From NCBI GenBank assembly GCA_902579825.1, contig CACHII010000001.1, positions 1 to 64,000 on the forward strand: 64,000 bases of DNA, in the 5' to 3' direction. Position 1 is the first letter of the stretch. Every line of letters begins with the position of its first letter. A program made the position numbers and the translations under genes. This document shows positions 19,234 through 28,871 of this stretch, piece by piece. Source of the DNA: an uncultured SAR86 cluster bacterium. GTDB lineage: Bacteria > Pseudomonadota > Gammaproteobacteria > Magnimaribacterales > D2472. The notes under the pieces are model-generated. The model saw nothing but the letters and a program-made list of their open reading frames with translations. It was not told the origin of the DNA and did not search any database.

Positions 19234-21534
19234 ATGCCTCCAAACATAAAAAATACTTTGATCAGTTTCTTTAGCTTTTTCTTGATTGCATTTTCACTTT
19301 ATATTTTTATATCACTTTTGTCTTATGATTCATCAGATTCAGGATATTGGTATCGAGATTCATCCCCAACTGTAAATAACTTAGGGGGCCCATTAGGTGC
19401 ATTCATTTCAGATTATTTATTTTCACTTATAGGTTTTGGTTCATATTTATTATTATTAATATCTTCAGTATGGTGTATTCAAGTTTTATTCTTTAATAAA
19501 TCAAATATTTCTAAATTAGATAATTTATTAAGACTATCAAGCTCAGTTTTATTATTGATATGTTTTTGCTCAATTGGACACTTTTATCTATCTAATAACT
19601 TTGGTGGATTTTTTGGAAACGTAATTTTTACAAATTTATCATCTTTAGTTGGACAAATAGGAGCTTTAATATTTCTAATGATTTTGATTATTCCATCAAC
19701 ATCTATGTCGTTTAATTTTTCCTGGATAAAAGCAACAGACTATTTTGGTAACAAATTAATTTTGACATATAAGTTCTTATCTAAAGGAATGTTATTTTTT
19801 TTAAATAATATTATAAGAATATCAAAATCCTTTTTTTCAAAATTAAAAAAAATAGTTAATTACACAAAAACAAATATTGCAGATAAAAAAATAACTAAAA
19901 TAAAACCTAATATTAAGAATCAAACCGAAACCAAAAATGAAGAAAAAGATCTTTCAGAAAAACCTATCAGGCAGGGCGAACTCCCTATAAAAGAAAATGA
20001 TCTTAAAGTTGTACTAAAAAAAGAAATTGATATTACCAAAGAAGATACAACTAACCAAAATAAAATAACTCCTAGCACGGAGCTCCTTGACAGGGCACTA
20101 GATGATGGACAATCTTTATCTGAAAACGAATTAAATCAGATTGCTTCATTGTTAGAAACAAAGTTAGATGAATTTGGGATTGAGGCAACTGTAGAGTCTG
20201 TAATACCTGGGCCAGTCGTTACTAGGTTTGAAATACAACCAGCACCTGGAACAAAAGCAAGTAAGATTACTAATATTGCACAAGATATTGCAAGATCTTT
20301 ATCTGTTAGTAGTGTAAGAGTAGTTGAAGTTATTGAAGGTAAATCTTTCGTTGGCGTAGAAATTCCAAATAACAATAGAAAGATGGTAAGACTAACTGAG
20401 ATATTGTCGTCCGATGCATTTAAAAATTCATCATCTAGTTTGAGTTTAGCATTGGGTAAAGATATTTCTGGAAATCCTGTTGTTGCTGATTTAGCAAAAA
20501 TGCCACACTTACTTGTTGCAGGAACAACTGGTTCAGGAAAGTCAGTTGGATTAAACGCAATGTTACTAAGCTTATTATTTAAATCTGATCCTGAAGAAGT
20601 TAGGATGATATTGATTGACCCAAAAATGCTTGAACTTTCTGTTTATGAAGGAATTCCACATTTATTAACTCCAGTAATAACGGACATGAGTAATGCTTCA
20701 AATGGTCTTAGGTGGTGTGTAGCTGAAATGGATAGAAGATATAAATTAATGTCTTTAACAGGAGTTAAGAGTTTGGCAGCTTACAATAAAAAAATTAAAG
20801 ATGCTGAAAAAAACAATAAACAAATTGTTAATCCATTGAACGAAGATGAAGAGGAATTTCTTGAAACTTTACCATCTATAGTTGTGGTTGTTGATGAGTT
20901 TGCAGACATGATGATGTTAGTTGGCAAAAAGCTTGAGCATCTTATTGCAAGAATTGCACAAAAAGCTAGGGCTGCTGGTATTCACCTAATTCTTGCTACA
21001 CAAAGACCTTCGGTAGATGTAATTACAGGATTAATCAAAGCCAATATGCCAACAAGAATAGCATTCCAAGTCTCTACAAAGATAGATTCAAGAACAATTT
21101 TAGATCAGGGTGGGGCAGAACAGCTTCTAGGTGATGGAGATATGCTTTATTTTCCACCGGGCGTAGGAGTTCCAAAAAGAGTTCATGGTGCTTTTGTTGG
21201 TGATGATGAAGTTCATAGAGTTGTTAGTGATATGAAATCAAAGGCCGAACCAAATTATGTAGAGGAAATTATTTCCTCTAAGCAAGAAACTGGACCCATC
21301 ACAGGTTGGACAACAAGTGAAACTTCATCAGACGAAGAGCAAGATGAGCTGTATGATGAAGCCGTTAATTTTGTAATTGATTCTAGAAGAGCCTCAATAT
21401 CTGCTGTTCAAAGAAAATTAAGAATTGGTTACAATAGAGCAGCACGTTTAATTGAAACCATGGAAGAGGCTGGCATAGTTTCTGAAATGAGTTCTAATGG
21501 CTCAAGAGAAGTCTTAGTTCCTAAACGAGATTAA
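19234..21534 (+). CDS. ftsK: DNA translocase FtsK
   Basis: A 766-residue septal DNA pump. The N-terminus has four membrane helices (about 10-165), followed by a short Lys/Glu-rich linker (about 200-280), the RecA-type motor with Walker A GTTGSGKS (430-437) and Walker [11 protein letters not shown], and a C-terminal gamma winged-helix (about 703-766) that reads KOPS sites. The linker is much shorter than in E. coli FtsK (about 1330 residues), in line with streamlining. A TTG at 19231 precedes the ATG at 19234, which is taken as the start. Confidence 0.97.
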   Translation: MPPNIKNTLISFFSFFLIAFSLYIFISLLSYDSSDSGYWYRDSSPTVNNLGGPLGAFISDYLFSLIGFGSYLLLLISSVWCIQVLFFNKSNISKLDNLLRLSSSVLLLICFCSIGHFYLSNNFGGFFGNVIFTNLSSLVGQIGALIFLMILIIPSTSMSFNFSWIKATDYFGNKLILTYKFLSKGMLFFLNNIIRISKSFFSKLKKIVNYTKTNIADKKITKIKPNIKNQTETKNEEKDLSEKPIRQGELPIKENDLKVVLKKEIDITKEDTTNQNKITPSTELLDRALDDGQSLSENELNQIASLLETKLDEFGIEATVESVIPGPVVTRFEIQPAPGTKASKITNIAQDIARSLSVSSVRVVEVIEGKSFVGVEIPNNNRKMVRLTEILSSDAFKNSSSSLSLALGKDISGNPVVADLAKMPHLLVAGTTGSGKSVGLNAMLLSLLFKSDPEEVRMILIDPKMLELSVYEGIPHLLTPVITDMSNASNGLRWCVAEMDRRYKLMSLTGVKSLAAYNKKIKDAEKNNKQIVNPLNEDEEEFLETLPSIVVVVDEFADMMMLVGKKLEHLIARIAQKARAAGIHLILATQRPSVDVITGLIKANMPTRIAFQVSTKIDSRTILDQGGAEQLLGDGDMLYFPPGVGVPKRVHGAFVGDDEVHRVVSDMKSKAEPNYVEEIISSKQETGPITGWTTSETSSDEEQDELYDEAVNFVIDSRRASISAVQRKLRIGYNRAARLIETMEEAGIVSEMSSNGSREVLVPKRD

Positions 21535-21535
21535 T

Positions 21536-22036
21536 TTGAAAATTAGAATACTATCATTCTTGATTATATTTAATTTAAATGTTCATGCACAAAGTGTTGC
21601 AGATCAATTAAATAATTTTTTTCAATCTGAGTTGAACTTTGTCCAAAAAAGTTTAAATAAAAAAAACAATAATATTGATGAATCTTCAGGTGTTTTAAAG
21701 AGAAATATTGACAACACAATTCAAATAGAAATTTTCAAGCCTTATAGCGAAAGTTATTTAATAAATGAACATGAAATAAAAATTCATGATTTAGAATTTA
21801 ATCAAACTCGAAACATATCAATAAAAGAATTGGAAAATGATTTCTTTATAGACTTTATCTTAAATGGTATCCCTTATAACTATGAACATATCACCATAAT
21901 TGAGGATGATAAATATATTCTTACAAAAGATAATCTTGAGATTGCAATTGATTTTATTAATAAAGATACTCTTCAATTAAAATACAAAGATAATTTGGGA
22001 ATTGATAATTTGATTAGATTTTCAAGAAAATCATGA
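21536..22036 (+). CDS. lolA: Probable LolA, outer-membrane lipoprotein carrier
   Basis: A 166-residue periplasmic protein with a clear signal peptide (about 1-19, ending VHAQS) and beta-rich sequence. Similarity to LolA is faint, but the position directly after ftsK and before serS is where lolA sits in gammaproteobacteria. The stretch DFILNGIPYNYEHI and the late TLQLKYKDNLG resemble LolA strands. The start is TTG, one base after the ftsK stop; no ATG gives an intact signal peptide. It overlaps crcB by 4 nt. Confidence 0.72.
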   Translation: MKIRILSFLIIFNLNVHAQSVADQLNNFFQSELNFVQKSLNKKNNNIDESSGVLKRNIDNTIQIEIFKPYSESYLINEHEIKIHDLEFNQTRNISIKELENDFFIDFILNGIPYNYEHITIIEDDKYILTKDNLEIAIDFINKDTLQLKYKDNLGIDNLIRFSRKS

Positions 22037-22392
22037 TATTAAATTTTTTATATGTTGGTCTTGGTGGAGCTCTGGGAGCAGTTTCAAGATTAGGTATAAA
22101 TGAGGTTTTTGAAAGAATATCTTTTACCTATTTCCCAATTTCTACATTACTTATTAATGTTTTAGGATGTTTTTTTATTGGACTCTATCTCGGCATAAAT
22201 ATTCCAGCTAAAGATTCACTTTACTATTTTTTCATAATTGGTTTCTTAGGCTCATTTACTACTATGTCGGCATTCACACATCAAACTATAATAATGTTTA
22301 ATTCAAATTTAATTTCAGCAGTTTCATATATAATGCTCACTATATTCTTAAGTATTTTTGCAACATATTTTGGCACATTGATAACTAGATAA
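22033..22392 (+). CDS. crcB: Fluoride exporter CrcB/FluC
   Basis: A 119-residue four-helix protein forming dual-topology dimers that let fluoride out. It shows GGALGAVSRLG near the N-terminus, the LLINVLGCFFIG helix with the conserved Asn (about 37-48), and GFLGSFTTMSAF, the phenylalanine-box and sodium-site region (about 74-85). It overlaps lolA by 4 nt and serS by 1 nt (TAATG). In Pseudomonas-type genomes crcB also sits in ftsK-lolA-rarA-crcB-serS. No fluoride riboswitch is seen, as expected within an operon. Confidence 0.93.
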   Translation: MILNFLYVGLGGALGAVSRLGINEVFERISFTYFPISTLLINVLGCFFIGLYLGINIPAKDSLYYFFIIGFLGSFTTMSAFTHQTIIMFNSNLISAVSYIMLTIFLSIFATYFGTLITR

Positions 22393-23639
22393 TGATAGAT
22401 ATAAAAAAATTAAGAGATAATCCAGAACTGGTTAAACAAGCTTTAAGAAAACGTGGTTATGACCTAGATGTGTCCTTATTCTCTAGATTAGATGGCTCAA
22501 GAAAGTCCTTACAAGTTGATGTAGAAAATCTTCAGGCTGAAAGAAAAAAACTTTCTGCTGAGTTTGGAAAATTAAAATCTTCTGGCGATCCCACCGATGA
22601 ACTAAAAAAAATTATCAATAGTAAAAATGATAAATTATCATCAAAGGAAGATGAGCTACAAATAATAATTTCACAAATTGATTCATTCATGTTAGATATG
22701 CCTAATATTCCAGATGATAGTTCGCCAGAAGGAAGTGATGAAAGTGAAAATGTTGTAATTAAAAAATATGGGAAGATTATTTCTACAAATAAGCTTGATC
22801 ATTTAGAGATTACTGCTGACATTGACACCGATTTGGCTTCTAAACTTGCAGGATCAAGATTTTCTGTTTTAAAAGGGGATATTGCAAAACTTCAGAGGTC
22901 TCTTATTAGTTTTATGTTAGATAATGCAATAAAAAATGGATATGAAGAATACTATGTTCCATTTATGGCAAATACAGATTCATTAATAGGGACAGGCCAA
23001 CTGCCTAAATTTGAACAAGATTTATTTAAAGCAAATGAAAACCTATATTTGATTCCAACTGCAGAAGTTCCTCTAACAAATCTATTTAGGGATGAATTCT
23101 TGAATGAGGATGATCTTCCAATAAAAGTGACCTCACATACTCCTTGTTTTAGATCAGAAGCTGGTAGTTATGGAAAAGATACAAAAGGATTAATTAGACA
23201 ACATCAATTTGAAAAAATTGAACTTGTACAAATTACACATCCAGATAATTCAATGACATGTTTAAATGAATTGCTATCAAATGCATGTCAGATTCTAGAC
23301 GCTCTAAAACTTCCTTATCAAGTAATAGAGCTATGTAAAGGTGATTTAGGATTTTCTTCAGCGAAAACATTTGACATTGAAGTTTGGATGCCTAGTCAAA
23401 ATAAGTATCGTGAAATTTCATCATGTTCTAATTTTACTGATTTTCAAGCCAGAAGGGCTAATATTAAATTTAAGAATAAAGATGGCAATTATTATGTTCA
23501 TACCATAAATGGATCAGGCTTAGCTGCCGGAAGATGTTTAATTGCGCTATTAGAAAATAATTATAATGGAAGTGATTCTATTAAAGTTCCATCTTGCTTA
23601 ATTCAATATTTTGGATCAGATACAATAAAAATTAATTGA
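22392..23639 (+). CDS. serS: Seryl-tRNA synthetase
   Basis: A 415-residue class II synthetase charging tRNA-Ser, one of whose substrates (anticodon UGA) is encoded at 56286. An N-terminal coiled-coil arm (about 30-100) is followed by the class II motifs: TAEVPLTNLF, then FRSEAGSYGKDTKGLIRQHQF as motif 2 (about 254-274), and the motif 3 region NGSGLAAGRCLIALLEN near 375-391. Length and order are normal. Confidence 0.97.
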   Translation: MIDIKKLRDNPELVKQALRKRGYDLDVSLFSRLDGSRKSLQVDVENLQAERKKLSAEFGKLKSSGDPTDELKKIINSKNDKLSSKEDELQIIISQIDSFMLDMPNIPDDSSPEGSDESENVVIKKYGKIISTNKLDHLEITADIDTDLASKLAGSRFSVLKGDIAKLQRSLISFMLDNAIKNGYEEYYVPFMANTDSLIGTGQLPKFEQDLFKANENLYLIPTAEVPLTNLFRDEFLNEDDLPIKVTSHTPCFRSEAGSYGKDTKGLIRQHQFEKIELVQITHPDNSMTCLNELLSNACQILDALKLPYQVIELCKGDLGFSSAKTFDIEVWMPSQNKYREISSCSNFTDFQARRANIKFKNKDGNYYVHTINGSGLAAGRCLIALLENNYNGSDSIKVPSCLIQYFGSDTIKIN

Positions 23640-24595
23640 AAAGTAATTCTGTAAAAATATATTTATTAATTTTTACTATTAATCTAGTAAATGCTGACTC
23701 TGTTAAATTTGGTCTTGGATCATGTCTTGATCAGGATTATCCTCAGCCTATTTGGAACTCAATTGAAAAAGAGGAGCTTGATTATTTCGTATTTCTTGGA
23801 GATAACGTATATGGTGACTCCCCATTTGGTAACCTTAGAAAAATGAAAAGAGCTTATGATAAGCAAAAGAAAGTTCTTCCAAGTTTTTTAAACGAAGTAG
23901 AAGTTTATGCAATTTGGGATGATCATGATTATGGCTTAAATGATGGAGGTTCAGATTATAAAAATAAAATTGATGCAGAAAAATTATTTTTAGATTTCTG
24001 GGAAATACCACAAAACGATCCTAGACATAAACGAGAAGGTATATATTTTTCAACTGATAAAATATTTTTTAATAAAAAGTTTAAATTAATTTTCCTAGAT
24101 ACTAGATTTTTTAGATCAAAGCTTTTGGAAGAAAAAGGTGTTTACGTTAGTAATATTAATGATAGCGCGACTATTTTAGGAAAAAATCAATGGCAATGGC
24201 TTGAAAAAGAATTGAATACTGAATTTGATTTTTTAATTATATTTAGTTCCATACAAATTATTCCCATGGACCATCCTTATGAGAAATGGAGTAACTTTCC
24301 CAATGATAGAAGTAAACTTTTAGGTATTTTAGATAAACATAAAGATAAAGCGATACTATTTACCGGAGACAGACATAGAAGTGGTATATACAAAAAAGAT
24401 GGCATTATTGAAATAACTGCATCATCACTAAATAAACCTGGTTCATTATTTACTGAAACTGATAAATATTTAATTGGTGAAACCTATCCCGAGGAGAATT
24501 ATGCCTTATTTAAGATATCTAAAAATCAAATAGAAGTGCAAATTAAAAATGTAAATGGTGAAATCTTAAACTCAATTGATCTAGATTATTTATAG
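23636..24595 (+). CDS. PhoD-like metallophosphatase, secreted
   Basis: A 319-residue phosphatase of the PhoD/metallophosphatase superfamily with a signal peptide (1-20). Metal-binding motifs are GDNVYGD (55-61), DDHDYGLND (95-103) and FTGDRHRSG near residues 241-249. It is shorter than classical PhoD (about 500), resembling the compact alkaline-phosphatase-D relatives. The start TTG overlaps the serS stop as TTGA; this keeps the signal peptide intact. It would release phosphate from esters in the periplasm. It is last in the ftsK operon, an odd place for a phosphorus gene. Confidence 0.82.
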   Translation: MKSNSVKIYLLIFTINLVNADSVKFGLGSCLDQDYPQPIWNSIEKEELDYFVFLGDNVYGDSPFGNLRKMKRAYDKQKKVLPSFLNEVEVYAIWDDHDYGLNDGGSDYKNKIDAEKLFLDFWEIPQNDPRHKREGIYFSTDKIFFNKKFKLIFLDTRFFRSKLLEEKGVYVSNINDSATILGKNQWQWLEKELNTEFDFLIIFSSIQIIPMDHPYEKWSNFPNDRSKLLGILDKHKDKAILFTGDRHRSGIYKKDGIIEITASSLNKPGSLFTETDKYLIGETYPEENYALFKISKNQIEVQIKNVNGEILNSIDLDYL

Positions 24596-24738
24596 AATTA
24601 GAGTTATTTGTTTAAAATAAAGCGTCTATAAATTATCTTCATAAAATAGTTACAAAATTGTTGCTAAATTAATTGCATAAATTTCGTTTTGTGGATTACA
24701 CTTACAAAAATAAATAATTTTTCTATTGAGAGGATAAT

Positions 24739-27700
24739 ATGAAAAAAATTCTTTTTGTTTTACTACCAATTTTTCTTTTTACAGTTTCATTAGATGCTAA
24801 TGAAACCACTGCAAGAATTAAAGGTAATGTAAATATAGGTGGAGCTGAAGTAACAGCTGTTCATGTCCCAACAAATATTTCTAAGACTACTACTGCTTCT
24901 GAGTCAGGTAGTTTTAATTTGAACTTTTTACCAATCGGTGGACCATACAAAGTAACAGTCTCTAAAGCTGGTTATGTTGCTCAAGTTATAACTATTCCAT
25001 TACTCACATCTGCTGATCCAGCAAAAGTTTCAGTATCGCTAATAAGTAGCTCTGAACTAGAAGATGTTGAAGTTGTTGCATCTAAGCTAACTAAATCAGA
25101 TGTTCAAAGTGGTTCTGTATTATCAAGAGAAAGAATTGATGAAATCCCCACTATTACTAGAAGTATTCAGGATTATGTCAAATTTGATCCAAGAGTAAGT
25201 ATAAACGGTGCAAACTCTAGAGATGTTGAAATATCTGTAATGGGAAGAAATGCAAGGCTAAATGACTTTACAATTGATGGTATTAGCTTCAATGATGCTT
25301 TTGGATTAAATGATAGCGGTTTCTCTACAATGAGGAACCCAATCAGCATAGACTTTGTTGATGAAATTGTTGTTGATTTAACTCCATACGATGTTTCTAG
25401 AGGAAATTCTGTTGCTGGAACAATTACAGCAGTAACAAAAACTGGAACAAATGAATTTTCAGGCTCAGTTTATTACACAGAAAGAGACGAGGGAGATATT
25501 GGTGATTTACCTAATGGTGAAAAATATTCTGGTTTCTCTGAAGAGGCAACAGCCATTACCTTAAGTGGACCAATAATCAAGGACAAATTATTCTTCTTTT
25601 TAGGCTATGAAGAAAATGAAGAAGTAAGAGCGAGTTTGTGGGGAACTTCAGATTCAACTGCACCAAATAAATGGAGTATTGACTCTGCAACAATGGATGA
25701 TATTGCAAATCATATGAGAACCGTTTATGGATATGAACCAGGAACTTATAATAATATCGCCTTTCCTACAACCCAAGAGCAATTAATTGTGAAACTTAAT
25801 GGAATTATTAATGAAAATCATAGAGCTGAAGTTACATATCAAGAAACTGATGACGTATATGTTGATAACTATGACTCTGCATCAGATCCTCAATTTTCAA
25901 ATAACTGGTATCCAAAACCACCACAAACTGAAAGAACAACTATAAATGTTTATTCAGATTGGAGTGATAGGCTTTCTACAAGATTTAGATACAGCGACAG
26001 AACATTTGTTGAAGATGCTCACTCATTTGATGGTGGTTACGGTAGCTTATTTCCTGAATTTCATATTTTTGGTGGATACGGTGGAGATGAAGGCGCCGTT
26101 ATATTAGGTGCAGACAGATACAGAGGCCATAATTTAATTGAAGTTGATCAACAACTGGTTTCTTTTAAAGCTTCATATGATCTCTTAAATGATCACTATA
26201 TTACATTTGGCTTTGAACAAGACGAGGCTGACGTATATAACGCTTTCATTGTTAGATACAATGGCGAAATAAGCTTTGATTCACTTCAAGATTTTTATGA
26301 TGGTAACTATAGTGAAATTTATACTTATAGAGTTGCTACTGATAGAGGCGGGCCTTATTCATTAACACTTGATGATCCATCATTGCCTGCTGCAGTATTC
26401 TCAGTGGAAGAAACAGCTTTTTATATACAAGATGAGTGGCAAGTAAGTGATGTGCTTTCAATCCAATATGGACTTAGATACAGTTCATTTGAAATTCCAG
26501 AGCAAGCAGATCTCAATGCTTCATTCGCAAATAAATTTGGTTTTCCAAACAATGCCTCAATTGATTCAAGTACTCTTCAACCAAGATTTTCTTTTGATAT
26601 GGATGTATCGGATGTCTGGTTTGGCGATTCAGATAAAATTGTTTCAGCAAATTTTTCTGGTGGCTATGGTTTATTTACTGGAAGATTACCAAAAGTATTC
26701 TTTAGTAATGCATTTGGCAGATCAAGCACAACTACCTTTTTCACAAGAGGTCTTACTGATTGTGCTGGACCAATACCTAACTTAAATTCAGGTTCTGTTA
26801 CAGGAGTAACTGATCCAAGATTTTGGTGGGCAAGAAGTGACGCTTCAACATGTTCAACAAAAGAATCATCAGATGCTTATCATGGATTTACTCATTTTAA
26901 TGATCCTGATTTTGAAATGCCCTCTCAATATAGAGGTAATTTAAAAATGGAAATGTTAACTGCTGGTGGATATGAAATTGCAGTTGAATACAATTATGAA
27001 GATGTAAATAAAGATGTGATATTCAAAGATGCTGACTATGAGGAAGAGCGAATTCTTGCTGACGGAAGACCTGTTACAGATGGAAATCAAAATATCTACA
27101 TTACGAATAGTGGAGAGGGTGGAGGATATGCTTTAACTACAACAGTTGCCAAAACTTTAGATAACGGTATTGATATGTATCTAGGATACACAAAAATGAA
27201 TGTTGAAGATGTTTCTGCTATGACCAGTGCTCAGCATGATTCATCATACGGCTATCAACCAAGAGGTTTTGGTGAAGTATACCCTGCTGCGAGATCTTCT
27301 TTTATGAATGCACATAAGTTTGTTGGAGCTTTGACATATACAACCCAACTAATAGGTTCTAATGACACTAAATTTTCTTTACTTTTTACTAGAAAATCTG
27401 GTGAGCCGTATAGTGTTACTTTTGATGGAAGATCTTTTAATGGTCAAGGAAGAAGTGGTTATGACCTTGCTTATATTCCATCTGGAGTTGATGATCCTAA
27501 TGTAGTATTTAGCAGTGATGAAGTCGCTTCTGATGTAATGTCATATGTAAATGGTAATCAATGTATTGCTACACATAAGGGCAGCATGGTTCCAAGAAAC
27601 TCATGTGATGGAAAATGGTCTGGTAGCTTAGATTTGAGAATTACACAAGATATTGGAATCAGAGACGGTCAAAAAATTGTCCTTTACTTTGATGTAACCA

Positions 27701-27903
27701 ATATTCAAAATTTACTAAATGACGAAAAAGGATGGCAGCAAGAAGTAAGCTATAACCAAAGCAAAGGAATTATTATTTCTGGAGCTGATGATCAAGGGAG
27801 ATATGAAATCACAGGTGTTGATCCTGATGATGGTTATTTTTTCTCAACATCTAACGGTCAATCAATGTGGATGATGAACCTTGGCGTTGCGTATAAGTTT
27901 TAG
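24739..27903 (+). CDS. Oar-like TonB-dependent receptor with carboxypeptidase-like N-domain
   Basis: A 1054-residue outer-membrane receptor: signal peptide (1-20), a carboxypeptidase-regulatory-like beta-sandwich (about 22-105, ARIKGNV...GYVAQ), TonB-box-like LEDVEVVAS (107-115), plug, and a large barrel ending MMNLGVAYKF. This build is the Oar/SusC-like type, usually linked to large substrates such as proteins or glycans. GAGAGGA-like ribosome site GAGAGGA lies at 24728-24734 before the ATG. A strong terminator follows 17 nt after the stop, then an oxygenase gene. The substrate is unknown. Confidence 0.93.
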   Translation: MKKILFVLLPIFLFTVSLDANETTARIKGNVNIGGAEVTAVHVPTNISKTTTASESGSFNLNFLPIGGPYKVTVSKAGYVAQVITIPLLTSADPAKVSVSLISSSELEDVEVVASKLTKSDVQSGSVLSRERIDEIPTITRSIQDYVKFDPRVSINGANSRDVEISVMGRNARLNDFTIDGISFNDAFGLNDSGFSTMRNPISIDFVDEIVVDLTPYDVSRGNSVAGTITAVTKTGTNEFSGSVYYTERDEGDIGDLPNGEKYSGFSEEATAITLSGPIIKDKLFFFLGYEENEEVRASLWGTSDSTAPNKWSIDSATMDDIANHMRTVYGYEPGTYNNIAFPTTQEQLIVKLNGIINENHRAEVTYQETDDVYVDNYDSASDPQFSNNWYPKPPQTERTTINVYSDWSDRLSTRFRYSDRTFVEDAHSFDGGYGSLFPEFHIFGGYGGDEGAVILGADRYRGHNLIEVDQQLVSFKASYDLLNDHYITFGFEQDEADVYNAFIVRYNGEISFDSLQDFYDGNYSEIYTYRVATDRGGPYSLTLDDPSLPAAVFSVEETAFYIQDEWQVSDVLSIQYGLRYSSFEIPEQADLNASFANKFGFPNNASIDSSTLQPRFSFDMDVSDVWFGDSDKIVSANFSGGYGLFTGRLPKVFFSNAFGRSSTTTFFTRGLTDCAGPIPNLNSGSVTGVTDPRFWWARSDASTCSTKESSDAYHGFTHFNDPDFEMPSQYRGNLKMEMLTAGGYEIAVEYNYEDVNKDVIFKDADYEEERILADGRPVTDGNQNIYITNSGEGGGYALTTTVAKTLDNGIDMYLGYTKMNVEDVSAMTSAQHDSSYGYQPRGFGEVYPAARSSFMNAHKFVGALTYTTQLIGSNDTKFSLLFTRKSGEPYSVTFDGRSFNGQGRSGYDLAYIPSGVDDPNVVFSSDEVASDVMSYVNGNQCIATHKGSMVPRNSCDGKWSGSLDLRITQDIGIRDGQKIVLYFDVTNIQNLLNDEKGWQQEVSYNQSKGIIISGADDQGRYEITGVDPDDGYFFSTSNGQSMWMMNLGVAYKF

Positions 27904-27920
27904 CAATTAACTAAAAAATT

Positions 27921-27948
27921 AAAGGCGGTTTTTCCGCCTTTTTTTTTG
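27921..27948 (+). terminator. Rho-independent terminator after the Oar-like receptor
   Basis: AAAGGCGG / CCGCCTTT (8-bp GC-rich stem, 5-base loop) followed by an unbroken T run to 27948, 17 nt after the receptor stop. The next gene starts only 13 nt later at GTG 27962, so either it is reached by read-through or its promoter overlaps the terminator. Confidence 0.92.
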
Positions 27949-27961
27949 GTAGAATATTAAT

Positions 27962-28870
27962 GTGCAAAATACTGACGTTATTCCTGAACTATCATTTTCA
28001 TTAATTGAAAGTGGTGATACTTACGCTATAGAAGTTTTAAGTAAAGCTCTTAAAAACCATGGTTTTTTTTCAATAATCGAACATGGATTATCAGACAATC
28101 TTGTAAATAATTGTTACAAATCATCAAAAGAGTTTTTTGATTTAGATTATGATATTAAAAATAAATATACTTCAGTAGGTACCAAAGGAGCAAGAGGTTA
28201 CACACCCAAAGGCATAGAAACTGCTGTGGGTGAGAAGATAGCAGATCAAAAAGAATTTTGGCATCATGGACCAGTTATAGATAATTCCTTTGATAAAAAG
28301 ATTCCAAAAAACCTCATTATCGATGAGATACCAAATTTTAATGAAAATTTTGATACTCTATATTCAGAATTACACAAAATTGGATCAAGAGTTTTGTCTG
28401 TCATAGCACTATCACTCGGTCTTGAAGATGATTATTTTGAACCATGGATTAAAAAAGGTAATTCATTATTAAGATCTATACATTATCCTCCTGTAAACTC
28501 TAATTTAAATCCTCATAGAGCGCGTGCTCATGAAGATATTAATTTAATTACCTTATTAATTGGAGCTGAAGAAGGTGGTTTAGAAGTTTTGAACAAGGAT
28601 GGGTCATGGATTAAAGTCTCTCCAAGTTCTAAAGCGATTGTTTGCAATATTGGTGACATGATGCAACTGGTTACAGATCAAAAATTAAAAAGTACAACAC
28701 ACCGTGTAATACAAGAAAAGCAAACTGAATCTAAGCCAAGATATAGCATTCCTTTTTTTCTTCATCCAGCTCCTTCAATAAATTTAAAATCTATATTTAG
28801 GAATAATGATGAGGGAATCCTTGCTAATGATTTTCTTGATCAAAGGCTCAAAGAGATAAAGCTTTATTAA
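27962..28870 (+). CDS. 2-oxoglutarate/Fe(II) oxygenase, isopenicillin-N-synthase family
   Basis: A 302-residue oxygenase. The iron triad is His190-x-Asp192 and His247, and the 2-oxoglutarate contact Arg260-x-Ser262 (RYS) is in place. N-terminal GFFSIIEHGL (about 34-43) matches the DIOX_N domain, and ARGYTPKGIE follows. Start is GTG at 27962; no in-frame ATG is nearby. The gene is separated by only 1 nt from a NupC nucleoside carrier, so a nucleoside or base is a reasonable guess for the substrate (fungal thymine hydroxylase belongs to the same family). That is inference only. Confidence 0.9.
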   Translation: MQNTDVIPELSFSLIESGDTYAIEVLSKALKNHGFFSIIEHGLSDNLVNNCYKSSKEFFDLDYDIKNKYTSVGTKGARGYTPKGIETAVGEKIADQKEFWHHGPVIDNSFDKKIPKNLIIDEIPNFNENFDTLYSELHKIGSRVLSVIALSLGLEDDYFEPWIKKGNSLLRSIHYPPVNSNLNPHRARAHEDINLITLLIGAEEGGLEVLNKDGSWIKVSPSSKAIVCNIGDMMQLVTDQKLKSTTHRVIQEKQTESKPRYSIPFFLHPAPSINLKSIFRNNDEGILANDFLDQRLKEIKLY

Positions 28871-28871
28871 A

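Noticed and set aside
26447-26785. 112-residue frame within the Oar-like receptor
   Set aside because: It is a +1 frame shadow of the barrel with no support of its own.
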